This document shows positions 15,862 through 23,110 of a DNA stretch of 32,441 bases, piece after piece; positions within the stretch are counted from its first letter, which is position 1; every line of letters begins with the position of its first letter. Source of the DNA: Rhizobiales bacterium 32-66-11 (GTDB taxonomy: Bacteria; Pseudomonadota; Alphaproteobacteria; Rhizobiales; Xanthobacteraceae); NCBI GenBank assembly GCA_002304505.1, contig NCEH01000019.1, positions 1 through 32,441 of the forward strand. The letters are read 5' to 3'. Below the pieces are notes generated by a model. That model did not search any database, was not told where the DNA came from, and saw only the letters and a program-made list of their open reading frames with translations. A program made the position numbers and the translations under genes.

Positions 15862-16695
15862 ATGCCAAGAACTGTGAAGCTTCCGGGTGGTGAAACCGTT
15901 CCGGCCATCGGGCAGGGCACTTGGTTCATGGGCGAGCAGGCGGCCCGGCGCGCGCAGGAGATCGAATCCCTGCGCCTTGGCGTGGACCTCGGTGCAACCC
16001 TTATCGACACCGCGGAGATGTATGGCGACGGCCGCACCGAGGATATGCTCGGCGAGGCGCTTCAAGGCTATCGGGACAAGGTGTTCCTGGTGTCCAAGGT
16101 CTACCCCCACAATGCCAGCAAGCGCGGTGCGGTCGAAGCATGCGAGCGCAGCCTCAAGCGCATGCGCACGGACCGCATCGATCTTTATCTGCTCCACTGG
16201 CGCGGCAGCCATCCCTTCGAGGACACCGTCGCCGCCTTCGAGGCGCTCCAGGCGGCGGGCAAGATCCGCCATTGGGGTGTGAGCAATCTCGACACCGACG
16301 ATATGGAAGAATTGCTTGAACGGGGCGGCGGCGCCTGCGCGGTAGACCAGGTGCTCTACAACCCCACGCGCCGTGGGCCGGAATATGATCTGTTCCCGTT
16401 CCTGGCGGAGCACAAAATCCCGATCATGGCCTATAGCCCCATCGAGCAGGCGCGGCTGCCCCGCTCGGGCGCGCTTGGCGCTGTGGCGCGCAAGCATGGG
16501 GTCGATCCCTACCAGATCGCGCTCGCCTGGGTGATCCGCCGCCCGGATGTGATTGCCATTCCCAAGGCCGGAACGCCGGATCATGTGCGGGCGAATATCG
16601 CGTCCGCCGCCATCGTGCTGGATGCCGAGGATCTGGCCGCCATCGATGTGGAATTCCGCCCGCCCACCCGCAAGCGCGGCCTGGAAATGCTCTGA
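15862..16695 (+). CDS. Aldo/keto reductase
   Basis: 277 residues, the usual length for short NADPH-dependent aldo/keto reductases of the prokaryotic AKR5-like group. The catalytic tetrad is complete: Asp49 and Tyr54 in LIDTAEMYG, Lys79 in LVSKVYP and His112 in LLHWRG. The cofactor end shows WVIRRPDVIAIPKAG followed by residues near HVRANIAS. It reduces aldehydes or ketones to alcohols in the cytoplasm; the physiological substrate cannot be told. ATG 15862 follows a GGGGA site. The gene stands alone between the GH18 terminator and a convergent gene whose stop is 9 bp away. Confidence 0.93.
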   Translation: MPRTVKLPGGETVPAIGQGTWFMGEQAARRAQEIESLRLGVDLGATLIDTAEMYGDGRTEDMLGEALQGYRDKVFLVSKVYPHNASKRGAVEACERSLKRMRTDRIDLYLLHWRGSHPFEDTVAAFEALQAAGKIRHWGVSNLDTDDMEELLERGGGACAVDQVLYNPTRRGPEYDLFPFLAEHKIPIMAYSPIEQARLPRSGALGAVARKHGVDPYQIALAWVIRRPDVIAIPKAGTPDHVRANIASAAIVLDAEDLAAIDVEFRPPTRKRGLEML

Positions 16696-16704
16696 CGCCG
16701 GGCG

Positions 16705-17619
16705 TCACGGCAAGGCGCGGGCGATCAGGACCGCGTCGATGTCGGGAATGTCGCGCTTGAGCTGGTCTTCCATCCGGGCCAGCACATGGGAGACCTCGCC
16801 CATGGTCCGCTTCGGCGCGAAGCCGATGGTGATCTCCACATGGGCGATGCGGCCAGAGCGGCGCGTCCGCACACCCAGGAGGGCATCGTAATCGTCGAAG
16901 AAGACCGCGAGCGCCCGGTTCACCTTCTGCTGGATCGGCTCGGCGAGCGAGCGGTCCAGCAGATCGGGCAGGGCTTCGCGGACCATGGACACGCCCACCA
17001 CAGCCATGAAGCCGGAACCGATCAGGCCGCCGATAACATCCGCTGTACGCGCAATGGCGGGGTCGGATGAGAGCGCGTCGATGACGACGCACACCACCAC
17101 GGGGAAGGAGGCCACGGCCTTGGCGACATGGGCGCGCAGCTGGGCTTGCACGATCATGGAGCCGCCGGCCCGGCTCGCCTTCCACAACGGCCCGATGGGC
17201 CCCGCATTCACCAGGAAATTATAGCCAACGAGCACGATGGCGGCGCCCGCCCAGAAGTCGTCCTTGGGCTCTCCACCTCCTTCGCTGAAGGCACGGCTGA
17301 CGATGAAGCCAGCGGCCAGAACCAGCAGGAGGCCGATCAGGAAACCGAGGCCGCGTTCCACTTTCCCGATGCCGTACTCATAGCTTGAGATCCGGCCGCG
17401 ATGCAGGTTGCGCAGGGTCTGGAGCGAGGCCATGGCGACCACCAGCAGCAGCGTCCCGCGCAACATTTCCGACAGCATGGACAGGGAGCCGATGACCAGC
17501 GCGGCGATCCCATAGGGTACCGCAAGGCTCAGATCGAGCAGGATGGCGATGAGGATCGCGCGCTCGGCGTCGCGCTCGCTCGCGCTGGGCTGGCGAAGCA
17601 TGGAGGGCATTTCCTTCAT
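16705..17619 (-). CDS. Cation diffusion facilitator-like transporter with degenerate metal site
   Basis: 304 residues with six hydrophobic segments between about 22 and 225 and a C-terminal cytoplasmic domain of CDF type (HVEITIGFAPKRTMGEVSHVLARMEDQLKRDIPDIDAVLI). YGIGKVERGLGFLIG at 82-96 is the classic CDF loop/helix 3 motif. The usual metal ligands HxxxD or DxxxD in helix 2 and helix 5 appear altered: the helix 2 region reads LSEMLRGTLL (Arg54...Leu58) and helix 5 reads RAHVAKAVAS (His164...Ala168). It may thus not move Zn, Mn or Fe in the usual way. The ATG overlaps the stop of the upstream protease gene (ATGA at 17616-17619); a start 18 bases later with an AAGGA site is an alternative. 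Confidence 0.85.
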   Translation of the reverse strand: MKEMPSMLRQPSASERDAERAILIAILLDLSLAVPYGIAALVIGSLSMLSEMLRGTLLLVVAMASLQTLRNLHRGRISSYEYGIGKVERGLGFLIGLLLVLAAGFIVSRAFSEGGGEPKDDFWAGAAIVLVGYNFLVNAGPIGPLWKASRAGGSMIVQAQLRAHVAKAVASFPVVVCVVIDALSSDPAIARTADVIGGLIGSGFMAVVGVSMVREALPDLLDRSLAEPIQQKVNRALAVFFDDYDALLGVRTRRSGRIAHVEITIGFAPKRTMGEVSHVLARMEDQLKRDIPDIDAVLIARALP

Positions 17620-18338
17620 CGCCCAGCGAGCGGCCCGCGCATCACGAGTTTCTCGCCGCGGATCTCGAAACTGTCGAGCCGTTGCAGAAAGCTCATGCCC
17701 AGCAGGCTGGTGCGCAGGACCCCAGCGGGCGAGACGAGGGCCGGCACCCGCCGTTCCACGATGGAGCCGATGGTGATCTTGTCGAGAACCACCGAGGCCG
17801 CCTTGGTGCGCCCGTTCGCTGTGTCCACCGGCACGTCATATTTGAGGAAATCTACCGGAAGGCCGGCGGAACGGGCCGCTTCCAGCGTGAGCACCACGGA
17901 GGAGGCTCCGGTATCCACCAGCATGTGCACCGGCGAATCATTGATCGCAGCCCGGACGGCGAAATCCCCGTCGGCGCCGCGCGCGATTTCCACCGTCGCG
18001 GTCGGGCCGCTGCCGGCGCCCACATAGCCCGGAATGAGCTGCACCAACACTTTGTCGGCCACCTGCCGCAGCGGATCGCGATAGGTGTAGCCCATGGCCA
18101 GAACCACCGCGACGATCACCCAGAACAGAGCCGCCATCAGCGCTTCGCCGATGCGGCCGCGGAACATCGACCACGCGACCGCGCCGACGAAGATGAGAAT
18201 CGCGAATTTCGAAATCAGGCTCGCGAACTGGCTCAAATCGAGCCCCGCCACCTCGCCCTGCTCATGATGGACGGCAAGCACGATCACGCCGCCGAACAGG
18301 CCCAGCAGCAAAATCCACAGAAGACGGTCGCCGCGCAT
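17616..18338 (-). CDS. Membrane-anchored retropepsin-like aspartic protease (TIGR02281 type)
   Basis: 240 residues. Three hydrophobic segments (about 6-24, 43-58, 66-84) precede a retropepsin-like domain (about 110-235). The catalytic motif VDTGASSVVL has Asp142; a single DTGA motif means the active enzyme is a dimer. The end LGMSFLQRLDSFEIRGEKLVMRG is typical of the TIGR02281 clan AA family found in alpha- and gammaproteobacteria. The protease domain follows the third helix, so one face of the inner membrane is fixed but its side is not proven. It starts 3 bp after the DUF1289 stop and overlaps the CDF-like gene by ATGA, so the three are co-translated. Target unknown. Confidence 0.9.
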   Translation of the reverse strand: MRGDRLLWILLLGLFGGVIVLAVHHEQGEVAGLDLSQFASLISKFAILIFVGAVAWSMFRGRIGEALMAALFWVIVAVVLAMGYTYRDPLRQVADKVLVQLIPGYVGAGSGPTATVEIARGADGDFAVRAAINDSPVHMLVDTGASSVVLTLEAARSAGLPVDFLKYDVPVDTANGRTKAASVVLDKITIGSIVERRVPALVSPAGVLRTSLLGMSFLQRLDSFEIRGEKLVMRGPLAGR

Positions 18339-18341
18339 GTC

Positions 18342-18599
18342 TCAATCCGCAAAGGCTTCGGGGCGTTGCTGGCGCAGGCGTTCGAGCCGCGTGGGCAATT
18401 GATCCATCACAGCGGCGCGCCGTTCGGCGGACATGGAGATCCAGGCGCCGATTTCCTGCGTCGTCCGCCCGCATCCCAGGCACAGGCTGGACAAGGGATC
18501 GACCTGGCAGATTTTCACGCACGGCGTTGCGATCGCCTGCGATGCGGCGGCAGGTCCGCCAGGGAAGGGGGAGGGGAAAACGGATTTGGCGTCGCTCAT
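18342..18599 (-). CDS. DUF1289 four-cysteine protein
   Basis: 85 residues from ATG 18599, preceded by GAAGAG. The conserved DUF1289 core is TPCVKICQVDPLSSLCLGCGRTTQEIGAWISMS, with Cys27, Cys31, Cys40 and Cys43 suited to bind zinc or an Fe-S cluster, followed by ERRAAVMDQLPTRL. A longer in-frame start at 18725 would add 42 residues that overlap the cobS gene and do not look like the family, so I reject it. The function is unknown. It lies 49 bp after cobS and 3 bp before the protease gene on the same strand. Confidence 0.9.
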   Translation of the reverse strand: MSDAKSVFPSPFPGGPAAASQAIATPCVKICQVDPLSSLCLGCGRTTQEIGAWISMSAERRAAVMDQLPTRLERLRQQRPEAFAD

Positions 18600-18648
18600 C
18601 TGCGCTCTTCGGGCCGTCGCGGGCCGCTCAACCGGGGTGGCGGATGCC

Positions 18649-19449
18649 TCAAACGGCCTTCGCGAACATAAGCACCGCCAGCAGGAAGGCAATCTCCGCC
18701 ACTTGCTGCGTGGCGCCGGCGACATCGCCGGTCTGCCCGCCGATCAGGCGCGCGGAAAGCCTTGCCATGGCGAAGCCGGCCAGGGCCGGGGCGACCAGTC
18801 CCGCAAAGGTGGCGCCCACCCCGAAGCTCGGTACCAGCAGGACCGCCACGACGAGCGCGGCCATGAGGGCGCAAGCCATTGCGGCATCGGCGCCGGGCTG
18901 TCCTGCACCCGCAGAAGCGCCATCCGCACGGGCAGGCGGCAAAACCTGAAGCAGGACGATTCCCGCCGCTCGCGAGGCCGCGCCGGCCGCGATCAGCGCA
19001 AGCACGGCGCGCACCGGACCGCCGAGCACCAGCAGGGCCTCGAGACTTGCCACCCTGATCAAAAGTGAGAGAGCAAGCGCGCACGCGCCAAAGGTGCCGA
19101 TGCGGCTGTCGCGCATGATCTCAAGCCGCCGGTCCTTGTCGCGGCCCCCGCCGAAACCGTCCGCCGTGTCGGCCAGCCCGTCCTCGTGGAAGGCGCCGGT
19201 GGCCAGCACCAGGGCGGCGATGGAGAGGCACGCGGCGAGAAAGGGCGGGAAGCCGAGGGCCGATGCCAGAAGCAGGACCGCGGCGCCAAACAGGCTGATG
19301 GCGGCCCCCGCCAGGGGAATCACATAGGCGATGCGCGCGAGGGGAGGCGCTCCGAAAGGCGTGTCCTCCCCGATCCGGGCCGGCACCGGCAGCCGCGAGA
19401 AGAAGCGCAGAGCGACGAACAGGTCCTCGACGAGGCGATTGCGGGTCAT
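18649..19449 (-). CDS. cobS: Adenosylcobinamide-GDP ribazoletransferase (cobalamin synthase)
   Basis: 266 residues. Joins adenosylcobinamide-GDP with alpha-ribazole (phosphate) in the last steps of cobalamin assembly, in the inner membrane. The signature [16 protein letters not shown] (about 87-102) with the acidic metal-binding residues is intact, followed by [19 protein letters not shown]. Several hydrophobic helices follow, and [23 protein letters not shown] lies near the C-terminus. It heads a minus-strand cluster with DUF1289 and the aspartic protease. The usual partner cobT is not seen in the window; a plus-strand yajC lies upstream instead. No cobalamin riboswitch-like B12 box is visible before it. 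Confidence 0.95.
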   Translation of the reverse strand: MTRNRLVEDLFVALRFFSRLPVPARIGEDTPFGAPPLARIAYVIPLAGAAISLFGAAVLLLASALGFPPFLAACLSIAALVLATGAFHEDGLADTADGFGGGRDKDRRLEIMRDSRIGTFGACALALSLLIRVASLEALLVLGGPVRAVLALIAAGAASRAAGIVLLQVLPPARADGASAGAGQPGADAAMACALMAALVVAVLLVPSFGVGATFAGLVAPALAGFAMARLSARLIGGQTGDVAGATQQVAEIAFLLAVLMFAKAV

Positions 19450-19548
19450 GCGCCGGATCCGGTACGGCCGCGCAGCTCGGCGGCCGCTCTTTGGGACCCT
19501 TATTTGCGCCTTGGGTCAAGCAGGTGCGCACAAGCTGGCGCGTCGCGT

Positions 19549-19576
19549 TTGCATTCGGCGGCTCGGCCGGTATAGT
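19549..19576 (+). promoter_or_regulatory. Candidate promoter of the yajC-secDF operon
   Basis: TTGCAT (19549-19554) and TATAGT (19571-19576) are 16 bp apart, about 70 bp before the yajC start. The -10 hexamer matches the consensus at five of six positions, the -35 only in TTG. It lies in the 198-bp divergent region between cobS and yajC, where I see no riboswitch or gene. Confidence 0.5.
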
Positions 19577-19647
19577 CCCGCCGCTTCGCCCGGCCTTGTG
19601 CCATCTGCGCGCGGCCTGGCCTTTCTTCAGATAGAACGAGGATGCAC

Positions 19648-19992
19648 ATGTTCATTACCCCCGCTTTCGCCCAGGGCGCCACGGCCGCCGGCGGCGGGAC
19701 CGACATGCTCATTCAGCTTGCCCCGTTCCTGTTGATCTTCGTGGTCATGTATTTCCTGATCCTGCGGCCCCAGCAGAAGCGCGCCAAGGCGCACCAGGAA
19801 ATGGTGAACTCCCTGCGCCGCGGCGACGTGGTGGTCACCGCAGGTGGTTTGGTTGGCAAGGTTGCGCGTGTGGTCGACGAGGCCGAGGTCGAGTTGCAGA
19901 TCGCCGACAATGTGAAGGTGCGCCAGCTACGCTCGCAGATCACAGTGGTGCGCTCCAAGGCCGAACCCGCTAAGGATGAGGCGGCCTCCTGA
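19648..19992 (+). CDS. yajC: Preprotein translocase subunit YajC
   Basis: 114 residues. Small inner-membrane partner of SecD and SecF. One hydrophobic segment (about 20-39, LIQLAPFLLIFVVMYFLILRPQQKR) is followed by the cytoplasmic YajC domain with NSLRRGDVVVTAGGLVGKV. ATG 19648 is preferred because GAGG sits 6 bases before it, whereas the ATG at 19642 has the same GAGG directly against it. First gene of an apparent five-gene operon; secD starts 20 bp after its stop. Confidence 0.95.
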   Translation: MFITPAFAQGATAAGGGTDMLIQLAPFLLIFVVMYFLILRPQQKRAKAHQEMVNSLRRGDVVVTAGGLVGKVARVVDEAEVELQIADNVKVRQLRSQITVVRSKAEPAKDEAAS

Positions 19993-20012
19993 GGCCGTAG
20001 AATCGCAAGACG

Positions 20013-21620
20013 ATGCTGCACTTTTCCCGGCTAAAGACGACGGCGATTCTCGTCATCACGGCGATCGGTATCCTGTTCGCCCTTCCCAATCTGCTTCCGC
20101 CCGCCGCCTTGGCCGTGCTGCCGTCGTGGCTCGCTTCGAGCCGCGTGACGCTCGGCCTTGACCTTCAGGGCGGCTCGCACATCCTCCTGGAGGTGGACGG
20201 CGCGGCCCTGCGCAAAGAGCGGGCCGAGCAGATCCGGGACGAGGTTCGCAATGTGCTGCGCGAGCAGCGCATCGGCTATAGCGGGCTGACGATCCGCGAC
20301 AGCGCGATCCAGCTTCGTCTGCGCGATCCCAACGACACAACCAAGGCGGTGGCGGAGCTGCGCAAGCTCGCGGCGCCCATCACCAATAGCCTGCTCGGCG
20401 GCAGCACCGGCGAAATGGACCTCACGGTCTCCAGCGCGAGCGAGGGGGCGGTCACCGTCACCTTGACGGATGCCGGGCTGACCGCCCGCATTCGCTCGGC
20501 GGTCGACCAGTCCATCGAGATCATCCGCCGCCGTATCGACCAGCTCGGCACGGTGGAACCGAACATCCAGCGCCAGGGCGCGGACCGCATCCTGGTGCAG
20601 GTGCCCGGCCTTCAGGACCCGCAGCGCCTGAAGACCCTGCTCGGGCAGACCGCCAAGCTGTCGTTCCGCATGGTGGATCAATCCATGTCGCCCCAACAGG
20701 CGCTGGAAGGCCGCCCGCCGCCGGATTCCGAGGTGCTCCAGGGCCAGGACGGCATTCCTTACCTTGTGGAGAAGCAGGTTCGCGTTTCCGGTGAGGATCT
20801 GGTGGACGCCCAGCCCGGCTTCGACCAGAATACGCGGCAGCCCATCGTCACCTTCCGCTTCAATTCCAACGGTGCCCGCCGCTTCGCCGCGACCACGCAG
20901 GCGGCGGTCGGCCAGCCGTTCGCCATCGTGCTCGACAATCAGGTGATCTCGGCGCCGCGCATCAACGAGCCGATCCTGGGTGGATCGGGCCAGATCTCGG
21001 GCTCTTTCACCGTTCAGCAGGCAAACGACCTCGCCATCCTGCTGCGGGCCGGTGCGCTGCCGGCGCCGCTGAAGGTGGTGGAGGAACGCACCGTCGGTCC
21101 CAGCCTCGGGCAGGATTCCATCGAGGCCGGAAAGCTGGCCGCCTTCGTGGCCGCCGGGCTGGTCGCGGTGTTCATGGTCGCCGTCTACGGCCTGTTCGGC
21201 CTCTTCGCGCTGGTTGCCCTGGCGGTGCACGTCACCTTGATGTTCGCCCTGCAATCGGTGCTCGGCGCCACCCTGACCTTGCCCGGCATCGCCGGCGTGG
21301 TGCTCACCATCGGCATGGCGGTGGATTCCAACGTCGTGATCTTCGAGCGCATCCGCGACGAGGCCCGCGAGGGCCGATCCGCCATCGCCGCCATCGACAA
21401 GGGCTTTACCCACGCGCTCGGCACCATCATGGACGCCAACGTGACCTCCCTTGCGACGGGCTCAATCCTGTTCCTGCTGGGCGGCTCGGGCCCGGTGCGC
21501 GGCTTCGCCGTCACCTATATCCTTGGCCTTCTGACCACCGTGTTCACTGCTTACACCCTCACCCGGCTCATGATCGCATGGTGGGTGAAATGGCAGCGCC
21601 CGGCGAAGCTGCCCATCTGA
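20013..21620 (+). CDS. secD: Protein translocase subunit SecD
   Basis: 535 residues, typical for alphaproteobacteria and shorter than the 615 of E. coli. With SecF it uses the proton gradient to pull exported proteins from SecYEG on the periplasmic side. There is one N-terminal helix (about 9-30), then the motif LGLDLQGGSHILLEVD (D1), a large periplasmic region including the P1 domain, and five C-terminal helices (about 365-525). The last part contains GMAVDSNVVIFERIRDEAREG (D4) and ALGTIMDANVTSLATGSILFLLGGSGPVRGFA. It lies 13 bp before secF and is co-directional with yajC, as in most proteobacteria. Confidence 0.97.
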   Translation: MLHFSRLKTTAILVITAIGILFALPNLLPPAALAVLPSWLASSRVTLGLDLQGGSHILLEVDGAALRKERAEQIRDEVRNVLREQRIGYSGLTIRDSAIQLRLRDPNDTTKAVAELRKLAAPITNSLLGGSTGEMDLTVSSASEGAVTVTLTDAGLTARIRSAVDQSIEIIRRRIDQLGTVEPNIQRQGADRILVQVPGLQDPQRLKTLLGQTAKLSFRMVDQSMSPQQALEGRPPPDSEVLQGQDGIPYLVEKQVRVSGEDLVDAQPGFDQNTRQPIVTFRFNSNGARRFAATTQAAVGQPFAIVLDNQVISAPRINEPILGGSGQISGSFTVQQANDLAILLRAGALPAPLKVVEERTVGPSLGQDSIEAGKLAAFVAAGLVAVFMVAVYGLFGLFALVALAVHVTLMFALQSVLGATLTLPGIAGVVLTIGMAVDSNVVIFERIRDEAREGRSAIAAIDKGFTHALGTIMDANVTSLATGSILFLLGGSGPVRGFAVTYILGLLTTVFTAYTLTRLMIAWWVKWQRPAKLPI

Positions 21621-21633
21621 AGGTGCGCCGTAA

Positions 21634-22695
21634 ATGCCTTTGATCGATTATATCCCGGCGCAAACCCACATTGGTTTCATGCGCCTGCGCCACGTCACCT
21701 TTCCGCTTTCGGCGGCGGCGATGGTGCTGGCTCTCGTGTGCTTCGCCACCTTCGGCTTCAACCTCGGCATCGATTTCCGGGGCGGCACGCTGGTGGAGGC
21801 GCAGACCAGCCAGGCGGCGGCCGATATTTCCGGCCTGCGCGAACATCTCGGCGACCTTGAACTGGGCGATGTCCAGATCCAGGAATTCGGTTCCCCCCGC
21901 GACGTGCTGATCCGCGTCGGCGAGGCCGGCACCTCGGACGCCGCCCAGCAGGCGATCGTCGGCAAGATCTCCTCCGCCCTCGGTACGGACTACACCATCC
22001 GCCGCGTGGAAACGGTGGGTCCGAGCGTGTCGGCGGAACTGGTGCGCCAGTCCATCATCGCGCTTCTGCTGGGCGCGGTGGCGGTGTTGATCTATCTGTG
22101 GTTCCGCTTCGAATGGCAGTTCGCGGTGGGTGCGATCGCGACCACGGCGCACGATATCTTCGTGACGCTGGCGATCTATTCGATTCTCGGGATCGATTTC
22201 GACCTCACCTCGATCGCCGCCATCCTTACCATCATGGGCTATTCGCTCAATGATACGGTGGTGGTGTATGATCGTATCCGCGAAATGCTGCGCCGCTACA
22301 AGCGCATCCCCCTGCCGGAGATGCTCGACCTCTCGGTGAACGCGACCTTCTCGCGGACCATCATCGTCTCCCTCACCACCTTCCTGGCGACGCTGGCGCT
22401 TTATTTCTTCGGCGGCGAAGTGCTCCGCGGCTTCTCCCTGGCCATGGCGGTGGGCATTATCGTCGGCACCTACTCCACCATCTTCGTGGCGGCGCCGATG
22501 CTGATTCACCTCGGCCTGCGCCCCAGCGCGGTGGAGGGCGAGAAGAAGCCGCAGGGCATCGCCGCGCGGGTCGATGAAGTGATGGCCCCCCTGACGGAGG
22601 AAGCGGAGATCCTGCCCGCCCCCCCCGACGCGCCGAAGCCGGCACCCGGTCCCTCGGCGAGTCGCGCGCGCTCGCGCGGCAAGCCGCGCAAATAA
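21634..22695 (+). CDS. secF: Protein translocase subunit SecF
   Basis: 353 residues. Partner of SecD. GIDFRGGTLVEAQ follows the first helix, then a small periplasmic domain and five helices, with the conserved SLNDTVVVYDRIRE and NATFSRTIIVSLTTFLATLALYFFGG motifs. The last 70 residues form a soluble tail (charged, then Pro/Ala-rich, ending in Arg/Ser-rich RARSRGKPRK). This is longer than in E. coli and of unknown role. An 18-bp gap separates it from the Mth938-like gene on the same strand, so they are likely one transcript. Confidence 0.97.
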   Translation: MPLIDYIPAQTHIGFMRLRHVTFPLSAAAMVLALVCFATFGFNLGIDFRGGTLVEAQTSQAAADISGLREHLGDLELGDVQIQEFGSPRDVLIRVGEAGTSDAAQQAIVGKISSALGTDYTIRRVETVGPSVSAELVRQSIIALLLGAVAVLIYLWFRFEWQFAVGAIATTAHDIFVTLAIYSILGIDFDLTSIAAILTIMGYSLNDTVVVYDRIREMLRRYKRIPLPEMLDLSVNATFSRTIIVSLTTFLATLALYFFGGEVLRGFSLAMAVGIIVGTYSTIFVAAPMLIHLGLRPSAVEGEKKPQGIAARVDEVMAPLTEEAEILPAPPDAPKPAPGPSASRARSRGKPRK

Positions 22696-22713
22696 CAGGC
22701 GAGGCGGCCCAAG

Positions 22714-23094
22714 ATGGCGGAGCAGAAAACCGAGGCGTTCCTGCCCCGCCAGGTTCCCATCGACGGCTATGGGGACCGTTTCTTCCACTTTTCCGGCATG
22801 TCCTATTCCGGCTCGATCCTGGCTTTGCCGTCTGGGATTCGGCCCTGGGCGGTCGAGACCTTTTCCGCGCTCGATGCGGCGGCCCTCGCGCCGATCATCG
22901 CGGAAGCCAAGGCGTTCGAGTTGCTGTTCCTGGGCACAGGCCGAGACCCGGCGCATCTGCCGGAGCGGCTGAAGGAGCGGTTGCGCTCGGCGCACCTGCG
23001 CTTTGAACTAATGCCGACGCCCGCCGCCGCCTCCACCTATAATGTGCTGCTGGCCGAAGGCCGGCGCGTGGGCGCGGCGCTGATCGCATTCTGA
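22714..23094 (+). CDS. Mth938-like (DUF498) protein, NDUFAF3 homologue
   Basis: 126 residues. A small alpha/beta domain of the Mth938/DUF498 family, which includes the human complex I assembly factor NDUFAF3. Visible: the N-terminal VPIDGYGDRFFHFSGMSYSGSILALPSGIRPW stretch, then ELLFLGTGRD, and ASTYNVLLAEGRRVGAALIAF at the end. There is no signal peptide or membrane helix, so it is cytoplasmic. The bacterial role is not established. The link to complex I is inferred from the mitochondrial orthologue, and I recall its gene neighbourhood with secDF being noted in work on NDUFAF3. It is followed 16 bp later by an NDUFAF6-like gene. Confidence 0.9.
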   Translation: MAEQKTEAFLPRQVPIDGYGDRFFHFSGMSYSGSILALPSGIRPWAVETFSALDAAALAPIIAEAKAFELLFLGTGRDPAHLPERLKERLRSAHLRFELMPTPAAASTYNVLLAEGRRVGAALIAF

Positions 23095-23110
23095 GACCTT
23101 GAGGCGCGTC

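Noticed and set aside
19450..19647. Cobalamin riboswitch before cobS
   Set aside because: No B12-box-like GCCACTG element or long structured leader is visible on the cobS strand.
20031..21413. 460-codon minus-strand frame across secD
   Set aside because: Antisense shadow of secD without motifs.
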